This document shows positions 20,591 to 31,646 of a DNA stretch of 58,624 nucleotides, one piece after another. Source of the stretch: Tropicimonas sediminicola (lineage in GTDB: Bacteria > Pseudomonadota > Alphaproteobacteria > Rhodobacterales > Rhodobacteraceae); NCBI RefSeq assembly GCF_900188335.1, contig NZ_FZOY01000014.1, positions 1 through 58,624 of the forward strand. The letters are read 5' to 3'. A model generated the notes under the pieces. It was not told where the DNA came from. It saw only the letters and a program-made list of their open reading frames with translations, and searched no databases. Position numbers and translations under genes: made by a program. Position 1 is the first letter of the stretch; each line of letters opens with the position of its first letter.

Positions 20591-21568
20591 CGGCTGCCTC
20601 CAGTCTCTTGAGGATCTTGTCACGCGTTCCGGCATCGCAGAAGGCGGCCTCGGCGGCAACCCGGTTGAGCGCGGCAAAATCCGCCACGTCCCATCCGAAG
20701 GCATCGGCGAGGCGCTCGTATTCGTGCGTCATGGTGGTGTGGAAGAAGGGCGGGTCGTCGGTGGAAATCGTGACCTTTACCTCACGCTCCCGCAGCTTCT
20801 CGATCGGGTGGGCGCGCCAGTCGGGGTAGAGGCCGAGCGCCACGTTGGAGCCCGGGCAGACCTCGAGAACGATGCCGCGCTCGGCAAGGTCGTCCACCAG
20901 CGCGAGGTCCTCGATGGCGCGCACGCCATGGCCGATCCGCTCGACGCCGAGATCCTCGATCGCGGCGCGCACGCTCTCCGGACCGCCGAACTCGCCCGCA
21001 TGACACGTCAGCCGCAGGCCGGCTTCGCGGGCGCAGTCGAAGGCCCAGGCGAAATCGCCCGGCTTGCCCACGGCCTCGTTGCCGCCCATGCCAAGCCCCA
21101 CGATCCACTCCCCCGCCGTCTCGGCGGCGCAGATCGCGGGGGCCTTGGCGCGTTCGGGGCCGAAATGGCGGATCGGGGTGACAATGCCTTTCAGGATGAT
21201 GCCGTCGCGCGCCTCGGCCCGCGCCGAGGCTTCCTCCATCGCGGCGAGATACTCGCGCCAGGCGGCAAGGTCGCCGCCACCGCAGAAGTCGGGCGACACG
21301 AAGGTTTCGGCATAGATCACGCCCTGGCTGGCCAGTTCCTCCAGCACGGTCGTGACCAGCCGCCCGTAGTCTTCCGGCGTCCGGATCACCGAGGTCGCGG
21401 CCTCGTAGACGCGCAGGAAATCGACGAACCCGTCGTAGGCATAGGCGCCGGACTCGCTGAAGATACCGCTCAGGTCCTCCTTCTTCTCGGCCGCGAGGCC
21501 GCGCACGAAGGACGGTGGGGCCGCCCCTTCGAGGTGAAGGTGCAGTTCTACCTTGGGAAGATCGCGCA

Positions 21569-21569
<1 letters not shown>
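20583..21569 (-). CDS. add: adenosine deaminase
   Basis: A 328-residue TIM-barrel zinc enzyme that converts adenosine (or deoxyadenosine) to inosine. The zinc and catalytic motifs are visible: [12 protein letters not shown] near the start, [19 protein letters not shown] and [12 protein letters not shown]. Some family members act on adenine, so substrate choice is not certain. Its ATG shares one base with the deoB stop (TGATG), and its end overlaps upp. Confidence 0.92.
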
Positions 21570-22776
<1,207 letters not shown>

Positions 22777-22780
<4 letters not shown>

Positions 22781-24087
22781 GGCTCGATCCTTTCATGCAC
22801 CAGCGGGGGCGTGTCCACGCCCGCGTCGCCGATCTCGTAGGCGGCCCGGATCGCCGCCTCGGCGGCATCGGCGTCGGCCTCGCTCGCGGCATGGACCTGT
22901 GCCAGCGGCCAGCTCTGCGAGACCTCGGTGCCGATGCGGGCGAGCCGGTCGAAGCCGACCGAGGGGTCGAGCACGTCGCCCTCCCGCAGCCGCCCGCCGC
23001 CGAGGTGCACCACCGCCATTCCGACCGCGCGGGTGTCGACGCTCTGAACGATGCCGGCGTGCTCGGGGAAGACGTCGCGCACCACGGGCGCCTGCGCCAG
23101 GTAGCGCCGCCATCCGCCGACGAAATCCGAAGGCCCGCCGAGCGCCGCGATCATCCGCTCGAAGCTTTCCACGGCGCGGCCGGAGCGCAGCGCCTCCTCG
23201 ATCTTCGCTTCGCCGTCCACGCTGTTGTCGGCCAGCCCGCCGAGCGCCAGCAGGCACCCGCCAAGTTGCACGGTGAGCTGCCAGAGCGGCTCGGTCACGG
23301 CCTCGCCGGTCAGCAGGCGCATGCATTCGGCCACCTCGAGCCCGTTGCCGGCGCTGTCGATCAGCGGCTGGCTCATGTCGGTGATGAGCGCCGCCGTGCG
23401 GCAGCCCGCCCCCGTCGCGGTGCCGACCAGCGATTGCGCCAGCGCGCGGGCGCTCTCCGCGTCGGGCATGAAGGCGCCGGAGCCGACCTTGACGTCGAGC
23501 ACCAGCCCCTCGAGCCCGGCGGCGAGCTTCTTCGACAGGATCGAGGCGGTGATGAGGTCGATGCTCTCGACCGTGCCGGTCACGTCGCGGACCGCGTAGA
23601 GGCGCTTGTCGGAGGGCGCGATTTCGGCCGAGGCGCCGACGATGGCGCAGCCGATGTCGCCCACGATCTCGCGCAGGCGGTCCTGGGTGACCTCGGCGGT
23701 GTAGCCGGGGATTGCCTCCAGCTTGTCGAGTGTGCCGCCGGTATGGCCCAGCCCGCGCCCGGAGATCATCGGCACATAGGCGCCGCAGGCTGCCAGCGCG
23801 GGCGCGAGCGGCAGCGACACCGCGTCGCCGACGCCGCCGGTGGAATGCTTGTCGAGGACCGGGCCGGGCATGTCCCAGCTCAGCACCTCGCCGCTGTCGC
23901 GCATCGCCTCGGTGAGCGCCACGCGGGCCTTGACCGACAGCGGCGCGCGGCAGATGCCCATGGCAAAGGCGCCGACCTGCGCATCGGTCACGGCGTCCGC
24001 GCCGATTGCCTTGCCGAACCAGGCCACCTGCTCAGGCGTGGGCGGCTCGCCCTGGCGGAGATGGCCGAGGATATCCTTGGCGTCCAT
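22777..24087 (-). CDS. deoA: thymidine phosphorylase
   Basis: A 436-residue pyrimidine-nucleoside phosphorylase that splits thymidine or deoxyuridine to base and deoxyribose 1-phosphate. It shows the two-domain class signature: MDAKDILGHLRQGE at the start, then SWDMPGPVLDKHSTGGVGDAVSLPL, the PMISGRGLGHTGGTLDKLEAIPG block and KKLAAGLEGLVLDVKVGSGAFM. It lies 4 bases after cdd and overlaps deoB by 4 bases. Confidence 0.96.
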
Positions 24088-24091
24088 GATC

Positions 24092-24490
24092 CTATGTCTC
24101 CATGTGCTCGGCCCCGAAGGCGCCGGGCAGCAGTTCGGCCACCGTCATCGTCAGTTCCGCGCCGCCGGTCGTGGCCATGGTCACCCGGACGTCGGGGTCC
24201 GCGAATTCCTTGAGCTTCTGGCGGCAGCCGCCGCAGGGGGGCACCGGGCTGGGGCTGTCGGCGATCACGGCGACCTCGGTAATGCGGTATTCGCCCGCCG
24301 CCGCCATCGCGGCGATCGCGCCGGCCTCGGCGCAGGTGCCTTCCGGGTAGGCCACGTTCTCGACGTTGCAGCCGGAAAAAACGGCGCCGGAAGGCGTGCG
24401 CAGGGCGGCGCCGACCTTGAAGTTCGAATAGGGCGCGTAGGCCTTCGGCTGTACCGCCCGCGCGGCGTCCAGAAGCGGGGTGTCGGACAT
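24092..24490 (-). CDS. cdd: cytidine deaminase
   Basis: A 132-residue homotetrameric-type zinc enzyme that deaminates cytidine and deoxycytidine. The motif is complete: Cys53-Ala-Glu55 (GTCAEAGAI) and Cys86/Cys89 (PPCGGCRQ), with substrate residues in GCNVENVAYPEG. GGGAGG lies before the ATG at 24490. It is the first gene of the nucleoside-salvage operon and is divergent from maeB, so the 174-base gap should hold the operon promoter. Confidence 0.97.
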   Translation of the reverse strand: MSDTPLLDAARAVQPKAYAPYSNFKVGAALRTPSGAVFSGCNVENVAYPEGTCAEAGAIAAMAAAGEYRITEVAVIADSPSPVPPCGGCRQKLKEFADPDVRVTMATTGGAELTMTVAELLPGAFGAEHMET

Positions 24491-24567
24491 GGGGAACCTC
24501 CCTTTTCGGTCACTCTGTTCGGGCGGCGGCGGGGATGCAAGGGCGCGCGCAGGGCGCGGGTGACGCT

Positions 24568-24609
24568 CACCTTGCGTAATCGTGGCGGCTTCCCACGGCG
24601 GGCAAGGTG
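24568..24609. promoter_or_regulatory. large inverted repeat between cdd and maeB
   Basis: Outer arms CACCTTGC (24568-24575) and GCAAGGTG (24602-24609) are perfect complements, and an inner pair CGTGG/CCACG (24581-24585 and 24593-24597) lies inside. The element sits midway in the divergent gap. It could be an operator or a leader hairpin of maeB. Confidence 0.45.
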
Positions 24610-24664
24610 GTCTAAGGCCGGGCCAGCGATTTCCAGGAGGCGCCGGCAAGGGCGGGACGGCAAG

Positions 24665-26953
24665 ATGAACGACAGCGGCAGGAACGGCGAGACCCCGGTG
24701 CAGAGCGCACCGCTGCAGTACCACGAATTCCCGAGGCCGGGGAAACTCGAGGTCCGGGCAACCAAGCCGCTGGCCAACGGCCGTGACCTGTCGCTGGCCT
24801 ATTCGCCGGGCGTCGCCGAGGCCTGCACCGAGATCGCGGCCAATCCGGCGGACGCGACACGCTACACTGCGCGGGGCAACCTCGTCGCGGTGGTCTCCAA
24901 CGGCTCGGCCGTTCTCGGGCTCGGCAACATCGGCGCGCTGGCCTCCAAGCCGGTGATGGAGGGCAAGGCGGTGCTCTTCAAGAAATTCGCCAACATCGAC
25001 TGTTTCGACCTCGAGGTGGACGAGCAGGACCCGGAGAAGCTGGCCGAGATCGTCTGCGCGCTGGAGCCGACCTTCGGTGCGATCAACCTCGAGGACATCA
25101 AGGCGCCGGATTGCTTCATCGTCGAGAAGATCTGCCGCGAACGGATGAACATCCCGGTCTTCCACGACGACCAGCACGGCACCGCCATCGTCGTTGGCGC
25201 GGCGGCGACCAACGCGCTGCGGGTCGCCGGCAAGCGGTTCGAGGACATCAAGGTCGTCTCCACCGGCGGCGGCGCGGCGGGCATCGCCTGCCTCAACATG
25301 CTGCTGAAGCTGGGGGTGAAGCGTGAGAACGTCTGGCTCTGCGACATCCACGGGCTGGTTCACCAGGGCCGCGAGATCGACATGAACCCGCAGAAGGCCG
25401 CCTATGCCCAGGCCAGCGACCTGCGGACGCTCGACGACGTGATCGACGGGGCGGACCTGTTCCTCGGGCTTTCCGGTCCGCGGGTGCTGACCCAGTCGAT
25501 GGTCGGCAAGATGGCGGAACGTCCGATCGTCTTCGCCCTGGCCAACCCGACGCCCGAGATCCTTCCGGACGAGGTGCGGGAAGTCGCGCCGAACGCGATC
25601 ATCGCCACCGGCCGGTCGGACTATCCGAACCAGGTCAACAACGTGCTCTGCTTCCCGTTCATCTTCCGCGGGGCGCTGGACGTGGGCGCGACCGAGATCA
25701 ACGACGCGATGCAGCTTGGCTGCATCGAGGGGATCGCGGCGCTGGCCCGCGCCACGACGAGCGCCGAGGCCGCGGCGGCCTACAAGGACGAGCAACTGAC
25801 CTTCGGGCCGGATTACCTGATCCCCAAGCCCTTCGACCCGCGGCTGATCGGCGTGGTGGCCAGCGCCGTGGCGAAGGCGGCGATGGAGTCCGGTGTCGCC
25901 ACCCGGCCGCTGGAAGACCTGAACGCTTACAAGGCAAAGCTGGACGGCTCGGTCTTCAAGTCCGCGCTGCTGATGCGCCCGGTCTTTGCCGCGGCCGCCA
26001 AGGCGGAGCGGCGGATCGTCTTTGCCGAGGGCGAGGACGAGCGGGTTCTGCGCGCCGCCAACGCGATGCTGGAAGAGACGACCGACGTGCCGATCCTGAT
26101 CGGCCGCCCGGATGTCGTGACCGCGCGTTGCGAACGGGCCGGCCTGTCGATCCGGCCGGATCGCGACTTCCACATCGTCAACCCGGAGAACGACCCCCGC
26201 TATCGCGACTACTGGGAGAACTACCACACGGTGATGGCGCGCCGCGGCGTGACGCCGGAACTGGCGCGGACGATCATGCGGACCAACACCACGGCGATTG
26301 CCGCCATCATGGTGCACCGCGACGAGGCCGACAGCCTGATCTGCGGCACCTTCGGGCAGTATCGCTGGCACCTGAACTACGTCACCCAGCTTCTTCAGCA
26401 CGGCACGCTCTACCCGGTGGGTGCGCTGTCGATGATGATCCTCGAGGACGGCCCGCTGTTCATCGCCGACACCCAGGTGCACCACCAGCCGACCCCGCAG
26501 CAGATCGCCGAAACGGTGCTGGGCTGTGCACGCCATATCCGCCGGTTCGGCATCGAACCCAAGATCGCGCTCTGCGCCTTCTCGCAGTTCGGGAACGTCG
26601 ATGTCGAAAGCGGCCTGCGGATGCGGGAGGCGCTTGCGATCCTGGATCGCTGGCAGCCGGACTTCTGCTACGAGGGCGAGATGCATGTCGACGCGGCGCT
26701 CGACCCCGAGATCCGCGCCCGCCTGCTGCCGGACAACCGGATGGAAGGCTCCGCCAACGCGCTGGTCTTTGCCAATGTCGACGCCGCGAGCGCGGTGCGC
26801 AACGTTCTCAAGTTCAAGGCCGGCGGGCTGGAGGTCGGTCCGATCCTGATGGGCATGGGCAACCGCGCCCACGTCGTGACCCCGTCGATCACCGCGCGTG
26901 GCCTGCTCAACATGTCGGCCATCGCGGGCACGCCTGTCGCCCATTACGGCTGA
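24665..26953 (+). CDS. maeB: NADP-dependent malic enzyme with phosphotransacetylase-like domain
   Basis: A 762-residue MaeB-type enzyme that decarboxylates malate to pyruvate with NADP. Residues about 20-155 are the malic N domain (SLAYSPGVAEACTEI, GNIGALASKPVMEGKAVLFKKF), about 160-400 the NAD(P)-binding domain (VVSTGGGAAGIACLNMLL), and about 430-757 a PTA-like domain (IVFAEGEDERVLRAA, GPILMGMGNRAHVVTPS), which in this family is thought to be regulatory (acetyl-CoA sensing). I chose the ATG at 24665, which gives the family-standard N-terminus; upstream reading in frame is antisense to the salvage genes. Confidence 0.95.
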   Translation: MNDSGRNGETPVQSAPLQYHEFPRPGKLEVRATKPLANGRDLSLAYSPGVAEACTEIAANPADATRYTARGNLVAVVSNGSAVLGLGNIGALASKPVMEGKAVLFKKFANIDCFDLEVDEQDPEKLAEIVCALEPTFGAINLEDIKAPDCFIVEKICRERMNIPVFHDDQHGTAIVVGAAATNALRVAGKRFEDIKVVSTGGGAAGIACLNMLLKLGVKRENVWLCDIHGLVHQGREIDMNPQKAAYAQASDLRTLDDVIDGADLFLGLSGPRVLTQSMVGKMAERPIVFALANPTPEILPDEVREVAPNAIIATGRSDYPNQVNNVLCFPFIFRGALDVGATEINDAMQLGCIEGIAALARATTSAEAAAAYKDEQLTFGPDYLIPKPFDPRLIGVVASAVAKAAMESGVATRPLEDLNAYKAKLDGSVFKSALLMRPVFAAAAKAERRIVFAEGEDERVLRAANAMLEETTDVPILIGRPDVVTARCERAGLSIRPDRDFHIVNPENDPRYRDYWENYHTVMARRGVTPELARTIMRTNTTAIAAIMVHRDEADSLICGTFGQYRWHLNYVTQLLQHGTLYPVGALSMMILEDGPLFIADTQVHHQPTPQQIAETVLGCARHIRRFGIEPKIALCAFSQFGNVDVESGLRMREALAILDRWQPDFCYEGEMHVDAALDPEIRARLLPDNRMEGSANALVFANVDAASAVRNVLKFKAGGLEVGPILMGMGNRAHVVTPSITARGLLNMSAIAGTPVAHYG

Positions 26954-26961
26954 CGCAGACG

Positions 26962-26991
26962 CTCCCGGGGCGGCCGCGCCGCAACCGGGAG
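26962..26991 (+). terminator. hairpin after maeB
   Basis: Arms CTCCCGG and CCGGGAG enclose a 16-base GC-rich loop, starting 9 bases after the maeB stop. There is no T-run, so termination is only possible. Confidence 0.4.
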
Positions 26992-27063
26992 TGGAAATGC
27001 TGCGGTGCGGCGTCATGCCTCGGGTGTCCGGCTTCCGTTAGCGTCCAAACGTGACGAAGTTGC

Positions 27064-27084
27064 CCGCGCAACAGACTTGCGCGG
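27064..27084 (+). promoter_or_regulatory. hairpin in prpE leader
   Basis: CGCGCAA and TTGCGCG pair perfectly around a CAGAC loop, extended by one C-G pair. It lies 50 bases before the prpE start and could be an operator or a leader stem. Confidence 0.35.
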
Positions 27085-27133
27085 CAGCCCCCCGTTTGCG
27101 TAACTCCTGCGAAGGGTTTCAGGGAGAGAGCAT

Positions 27134-29032
27134 ATGGGATATTCCGACATCTATGGTGCGTGGCAGGCCGATCCTGAAGCGTTCTGGATGAAGGCCGCCG
27201 AGGCGGTGGACTGGTACCGTCCCCCGTCCAAGGCGCTGTTCGACGACAAGGCCCCGATGTACGAGTGGTTCTCCGACGCGATGGTGAACACGTGCTACAA
27301 CGCGGTGGACCGGCACGTGGAAGCGGGCCGCGGCGACAACCTCGCCATCATGCACGAAAGCCCGATCACCCATTCGACCAAGGGAATCACCTATCGTGAG
27401 CTGCGCGATCGCGTGGCGTCGCTGGCCGGGGCGCTCAAGATGCGCGGCATCGAAAAGGGCGACCGGGTGATCATCTACATGCCGATGATCCCCGAGGCGC
27501 TGGAGGCGATGCTGGCCTGTGCGCGGATCGGCGCGATCCACTCGGTGGTGTTCGGCGGCTTCGCGGCGAACGAGCTTGCCGTGCGGATCGACGACGCGAC
27601 GCCCAAGGCGATCATCGCCGCCTCCTGCGGCCTCGAGCCGGGTCGCGTGGTCCATTACAAGCCGTTGCTCGACGAGGCGATCGAACAGGCCAGCCACAAG
27701 CCCGAGTTCTGCGTGATCTTCCAGCGCGAGCAGGAGGTGGCCAAGCTGGTGGAGGGGCGCGATTTCTCCTGGCACGGCTTCCAGTACGGCGTGAAGCCGG
27801 CCGACTGCCTGCCGGTGGAGGGCAATCACCCCGCCTACATCCTCTATACCTCCGGCACCACCGGCCAGCCCAAGGGCGTCGTACGCTCCACCGCCGGCCA
27901 CCTCGTGGCGCTGCAATGGTCGATGGAGAACATCTACAACGTCGGCCCGGGCGAGCGGTTCTGGGCGGCATCGGACGTCGGCTGGGTGGTGGGCCATTCC
28001 TACATCGCCTACGGCCCGCTGCTGGCCGGGGCGGAGACGCTCGTCTTCGAGGGCAAGCCGATCGGCACGCCCCACGCGGGCGTCTTCTGGAAGATCATCC
28101 AGAACCACCGGGTGAAGAGCTTCTTCACCGCCCCGACCGCGCTGCGGGCGATCAAGCGAGAGGACCCGAAAGGCGAGTGGATCAAGCGCTACAAGCTGCA
28201 CGACCTGCAGGCGCTGTTCCTGGCCGGTGAGCGGGCCGACCCCGACACGATCAAGTGGGCGCAGGAGCATCTCGGCGTGCCGGTGATCGACCACTGGTGG
28301 CAGACCGAGACCGGCTGGGCGATCGCGGCCAACCCGATCGGGATCGAGGAACTGCCGGTGAAGCTCGGCTCGCCCTCGGTGCCGATGCCGGGCTACGAGG
28401 TGCATGTGCTCGACGAGGGCGGCCACGAGTTGCCCGCCGGCGAGATGGGCGCCATCGCCATCAAGCTGCCGCTGCCGCCGGGCACGTTGCAGACGCTCTG
28501 GAACGCCGAGGAGCGCTATCGGAAGTCCTACCTCAGCCACTTCCCCGGCTACTACGAGACGGGCGACGCGGGCTACAAGGACGAGGACGGCTATCTTTAC
28601 ATCATGGCGCGCACCGACGACGTCATCAACGTCGCCGGACACCGGCTTTCGACCGGCGCGATGGAAGAGGTACTGGCGGGGCATCCCGATGTCGCCGAAT
28701 GCGCCGTGATCGGCGTGGCAGACACCCTCAAGGGGCAGTTGCCGCTCGGCTTCCTGTGCCTGAACTCCAGCCACGAACGTTCGCCGGAGGAGGTGATCGC
28801 CGAATGCGTCGGCCTGGTGCGCCAGCAGATCGGCCCGGTCGCCGCGTTCAAGAACGCCTGCGTCGTGGACCGCCTGCCCAAGACCCGCTCGGGCAAGATC
28901 CTGCGCGGGACGATGCAGAAGATCGCGGACGGCGAGAGCTACAAGATGCCGGCGACGATCGACGATCCGGCGATCCTCGACGAGATCGCGGAGGCGCTCC
29001 AGAAGGCCGGTTACGCAAAGCAACCCGCCTGA
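27134..29032 (+). CDS. prpE: propionyl-CoA synthetase (propionate-CoA ligase)
   Basis: A 632-residue AMP-forming acyl-CoA ligase of the PrpE branch, close in length to known PrpE. It opens GYSDIYGAWQADPEAFWMKAA and contains the P-loop-like YILYTSGTTGQPKGVVR, the ASDVGWVVGHSYIAYGPL block, WWQTETGWAI and YETGDAGYKDEDGY. The catalytic and acetylatable Lys is in TRSGKILRG near the end. It activates propionate (and less well acetate). GGGAGAG precedes the ATG. No methylcitrate or propionyl-CoA carboxylase gene is adjacent. Confidence 0.94.
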   Translation: MGYSDIYGAWQADPEAFWMKAAEAVDWYRPPSKALFDDKAPMYEWFSDAMVNTCYNAVDRHVEAGRGDNLAIMHESPITHSTKGITYRELRDRVASLAGALKMRGIEKGDRVIIYMPMIPEALEAMLACARIGAIHSVVFGGFAANELAVRIDDATPKAIIAASCGLEPGRVVHYKPLLDEAIEQASHKPEFCVIFQREQEVAKLVEGRDFSWHGFQYGVKPADCLPVEGNHPAYILYTSGTTGQPKGVVRSTAGHLVALQWSMENIYNVGPGERFWAASDVGWVVGHSYIAYGPLLAGAETLVFEGKPIGTPHAGVFWKIIQNHRVKSFFTAPTALRAIKREDPKGEWIKRYKLHDLQALFLAGERADPDTIKWAQEHLGVPVIDHWWQTETGWAIAANPIGIEELPVKLGSPSVPMPGYEVHVLDEGGHELPAGEMGAIAIKLPLPPGTLQTLWNAEERYRKSYLSHFPGYYETGDAGYKDEDGYLYIMARTDDVINVAGHRLSTGAMEEVLAGHPDVAECAVIGVADTLKGQLPLGFLCLNSSHERSPEEVIAECVGLVRQQIGPVAAFKNACVVDRLPKTRSGKILRGTMQKIADGESYKMPATIDDPAILDEIAEALQKAGYAKQPA

Positions 29033-29057
29033 AACGTACGGAATTCCTGACCTGTCA

Positions 29058-29080
29058 CCGCCCGGCCACGCGCCGGGCGG
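29058..29080 (+). terminator. hairpin after prpE
   Basis: Perfect 9-base arms CCGCCCGGC and GCCGGGCGG surround a 5-base loop, 25 bases after the prpE stop. It is followed by TTCG rather than a T-run. It is a plausible transcript end or stabiliser. Confidence 0.5.
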
Positions 29081-29169
29081 TTCGACCGGGCCCGGGAATT
29101 TGTGAGTTGAGAGCACGCGCCTGAACATGTTTCGTTCCGGGCATCCAAGTCTTCGCTGCCGAGACACAC

Positions 29170-30249
29170 GTGAATCCGAATCCGCCTCCAGCACCGTCCC
29201 GCCCGGCCGAAACAGCCTCGGCGCCGGGTGAGGAAGCGCCATCCATCGACGCCATACGCCAGGGCCTCGAAGCCGCGAGCCGTTCTGCGCTGGCGCTGGG
29301 GAACCGGCCATTGGCGCCGGGCGCGCGCCGGGAGCTCGAAGTGCTGCGCGGCCAGGCGACGGAGCTGGCCCGGACGATCGGCCGGGTGCTCGATGCCAGA
29401 GGAGCGCCGGATCCGGCGCCCGTGCGCTGGTCTGCCGAGCCGCCCTTCCGCACCGTGCCTGCCACGTCATGCACCGAGGCGGATGTTTCCGGCATCCGGG
29501 TGCTGCTCTGCCGGCCGGAAGGGTCGGGGCAGGCGGCGCTCGGCCAGATGCTCCGCCACCTCGGCGCGATCGTGACACCCGCCGTCGACGTCGCGGACGC
29601 GATGAACCGTCTGGCGACGCAAACGTTTGACGTGATGATCCTGCAGCTTCCGGACCGACCCGGGGCGGTGGACGGCATGCTCGGCGAGATCCGCAAGATG
29701 GATGGGCCGCAGGCGGCGATCCCCGTGGTGGCGGTCGCGACCGGCCGGGGCGTGCCGGATGCGGAGATGCTCGGAGTTCTCGGCGTCGGCGCGGTGCTGG
29801 AAACACCGATTATGGATGTCGGGGTGCTTGGCCGGACGCTGGCCTGCGCGCTGGGCCGGGAGAAAGGTCCCGACCCCGATCCGTCCTGCGCCCTGAGGCT
29901 CGAGCACTTGCTTCACCTCGCCGGCGACGGGCCGCGGACGGAGATCCTGGTTCAGCTGGAGAGCGACCTCGCCGCCACCCATGAGGCGCTGCAGGAAGCG
30001 GTAAAATCGGGCGATTTCGAACCGATCCGGAAGGCGGCGCATGTGCTGGTCGCCTTGGCGGGCACGGCGGGCGCGGTCGGGCTCGAGGAAGCCGCGCGGG
30101 ATATCGGCCAGCTCGCCCGGGAAGGGGACGCAATGCCGGAGATCCGGGGGCTCGCCTGTCGAATGCGGCAGGACATCGATGGGCTGCGGGCGAGCATTCG
30201 CAAACTCGTGGCACGTCACGACGGCGCCGGGGCGGGGGATCGCCCATGA
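29170..30249 (+). CDS. Hpt-domain protein with degenerate receiver domain
   Basis: A 359-residue signalling protein. After a Pro-rich N-terminus and a helix (about 25-75), residues about 108-226 have the fold pattern of a receiver domain (RVLLCRPEGSG, FDVMILQLPDRPG) but the phospho-Asp position is Gln159 and the conserved Lys is Thr212, so it cannot be phosphorylated normally. Residues about 245-350 form an Hpt domain with His291 (KAAHVLVALAGTAGAVGL). It overlaps the next gene by 4 bases (ATGA), indicating a pair. The start is a GTG at 29170 with a weak ribosome site. Confidence 0.75.
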   Translation: MNPNPPPAPSRPAETASAPGEEAPSIDAIRQGLEAASRSALALGNRPLAPGARRELEVLRGQATELARTIGRVLDARGAPDPAPVRWSAEPPFRTVPATSCTEADVSGIRVLLCRPEGSGQAALGQMLRHLGAIVTPAVDVADAMNRLATQTFDVMILQLPDRPGAVDGMLGEIRKMDGPQAAIPVVAVATGRGVPDAEMLGVLGVGAVLETPIMDVGVLGRTLACALGREKGPDPDPSCALRLEHLLHLAGDGPRTEILVQLESDLAATHEALQEAVKSGDFEPIRKAAHVLVALAGTAGAVGLEEAARDIGQLAREGDAMPEIRGLACRMRQDIDGLRASIRKLVARHDGAGAGDRP

Positions 30250-31646
30250 CGGATGTGCTGGCCGTCGAGGACACCAAGACCCACTGCCTGCTCTACAAGG
30301 CCGTGCTGCAGCGGGCCGGCCATCGCGTGACCTGCACCAGCACCATGGCGGAGGGGCTGGCGGAGATCCGCAGGCGGCCGTTCGAGGTGATCCTGCTCGA
30401 CCTCGGGCTGCCGGACGGCGACGGGCTGGAGCTGATGCGGCAATGCCTGGCGCTGCGCCCCGAGAGCAATGTCATCGTCGTCACCGCGAACGGCTCGGTC
30501 ACGGGCGCCGTGCAGGCGATGCGGGACGGCGCGTTCGACTTCCTGCTCAAGCCCTTCGATGAGCGTCACCTGCTGAATGCGGTGGAGAACGCGGCGCGCG
30601 GGCCAGTCCGCGCCGAGGGCGAGGCCGCCGAGCGCAAGACCAGGCTGTTCCGCCTCGGCGGGCTGGGCGGGCGCTCGCCGGAGATCTCGGAAATCCGCGC
30701 GACCGTCGAGACGGTGGCCCGGTCCATGGCGACGGTCTTTCTCTCCGGCGAGCCGGGCACCGGGAAGCGGGATTGCGCCCGGGCAATCCACGCTGCCTCG
30801 GGCCGCGCCGACGGCCCGTTCGTGCCGCTGGAGTTCAAGGGGGCATCGTCCGAGGAAACCGAAGCCGAGCTTTTCGGCCGCGTCGGGGACGTCGTTGGCC
30901 GAGAGACGGACGGCGCCATCGCGGCCGCCGACGGGGGGACGCTCTATCTCGGCGGGATCTGCGCGCTGGACAGCGGCTTGCAGTTCAAGCTCCTGCGTTT
31001 CCTGGAATCCGCCACGATCCGTCCGGTCGGGTCGCCGTTCATGCGGAAGGTGAATGTCCGGCTGATCTGCGGCACCCACCTCGATCCGCTCGAGGAGATG
31101 CGCGCCGGGCGGTTCCGCAAGGACCTCTTCTACCACCTGCACGTGATCCCGCTTCACCTGCCGCCCATGCGGGACCGGCAGGGAGACATCGTGGAGGTTG
31201 CCGAAGACCTGCTGGGCGAGTTTGCCCGGGAAGAAGGCAAGCCGTTCACCGGATTGTCCGAGAGCGCGAAGCAGGCGCTGCTTGACTGCCCCTGGCCGGG
31301 CAATTTGCGGCAGATGGCCAATGTGCTGCGCGCGGTCGTTGCGCAGAACGGCGGGCCCCTGGTGGAGCCGGAGATGCTCCCCCCCGACATGGGCTGCCCC
31401 CCGTCTCTCCCGCCCGCGGCGCGCAACGGCGTGGAGATCGGCGGTGGCGTGAGCAGCGCGCTGGCCGGGCGAACCCTCGCCGAGATCGAACGTATTGCCA
31501 TCGAGGCCGCTATCGGGCGCAACGGCGGGTCGGTGCCGCAGGCGGCGCGGGAGCTCGACGTCGCGCCTTCCACGATCTATCGCAAGCGCGAGGCCTGGGG
31601 GCGGGGCGACGATGCCGACGGGGTGCGGCGCTCGGGGAGCGACTAG
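30246..31646 (+). CDS. NtrC-type response regulator with degenerate AAA+ domain
   Basis: A 466-residue regulator: receiver domain 1-120 with intact Asp52 ([12 protein letters not shown]) and Lys102 (LLKPF), AAA+ domain about 140-375, and a Fis-type helix-turn-helix at about 420-455 ([20 protein letters not shown]). The Walker A motif is kept (GEPGTGKR, about 168-175), but the Walker B acids are Gly-Gly ([12 protein letters not shown]), the GAFTGA loop for sigma-54 is absent ([14 protein letters not shown]) and an arginine-finger region reads FYHL. It probably regulates without sigma-54-dependent ATP hydrolysis. Its stop shares CTAG with the nadK stop. Confidence 0.82.
   Translation: MTDVLAVEDTKTHCLLYKAVLQRAGHRVTCTSTMAEGLAEIRRRPFEVILLDLGLPDGDGLELMRQCLALRPESNVIVVTANGSVTGAVQAMRDGAFDFLLKPFDERHLLNAVENAARGPVRAEGEAAERKTRLFRLGGLGGRSPEISEIRATVETVARSMATVFLSGEPGTGKRDCARAIHAASGRADGPFVPLEFKGASSEETEAELFGRVGDVVGRETDGAIAAADGGTLYLGGICALDSGLQFKLLRFLESATIRPVGSPFMRKVNVRLICGTHLDPLEEMRAGRFRKDLFYHLHVIPLHLPPMRDRQGDIVEVAEDLLGEFAREEGKPFTGLSESAKQALLDCPWPGNLRQMANVLRAVVAQNGGPLVEPEMLPPDMGCPPSLPPAARNGVEIGGGVSSALAGRTLAEIERIAIEAAIGRNGGSVPQAARELDVAPSTIYRKREAWGRGDDADGVRRSGSD

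Noticed and set aside
24092-27016. Extension of cdd upstream through maeB to give a 974-residue protein
   Set aside because: Only the last 132 residues are cytidine deaminase; a ribosome site and normal start are at 24490. The rest is antisense to maeB.
27119-29806. Long minus-strand open reading frame opposite prpE
   Set aside because: prpE is a clear complete enzyme; the antisense reading has no recognisable domain.
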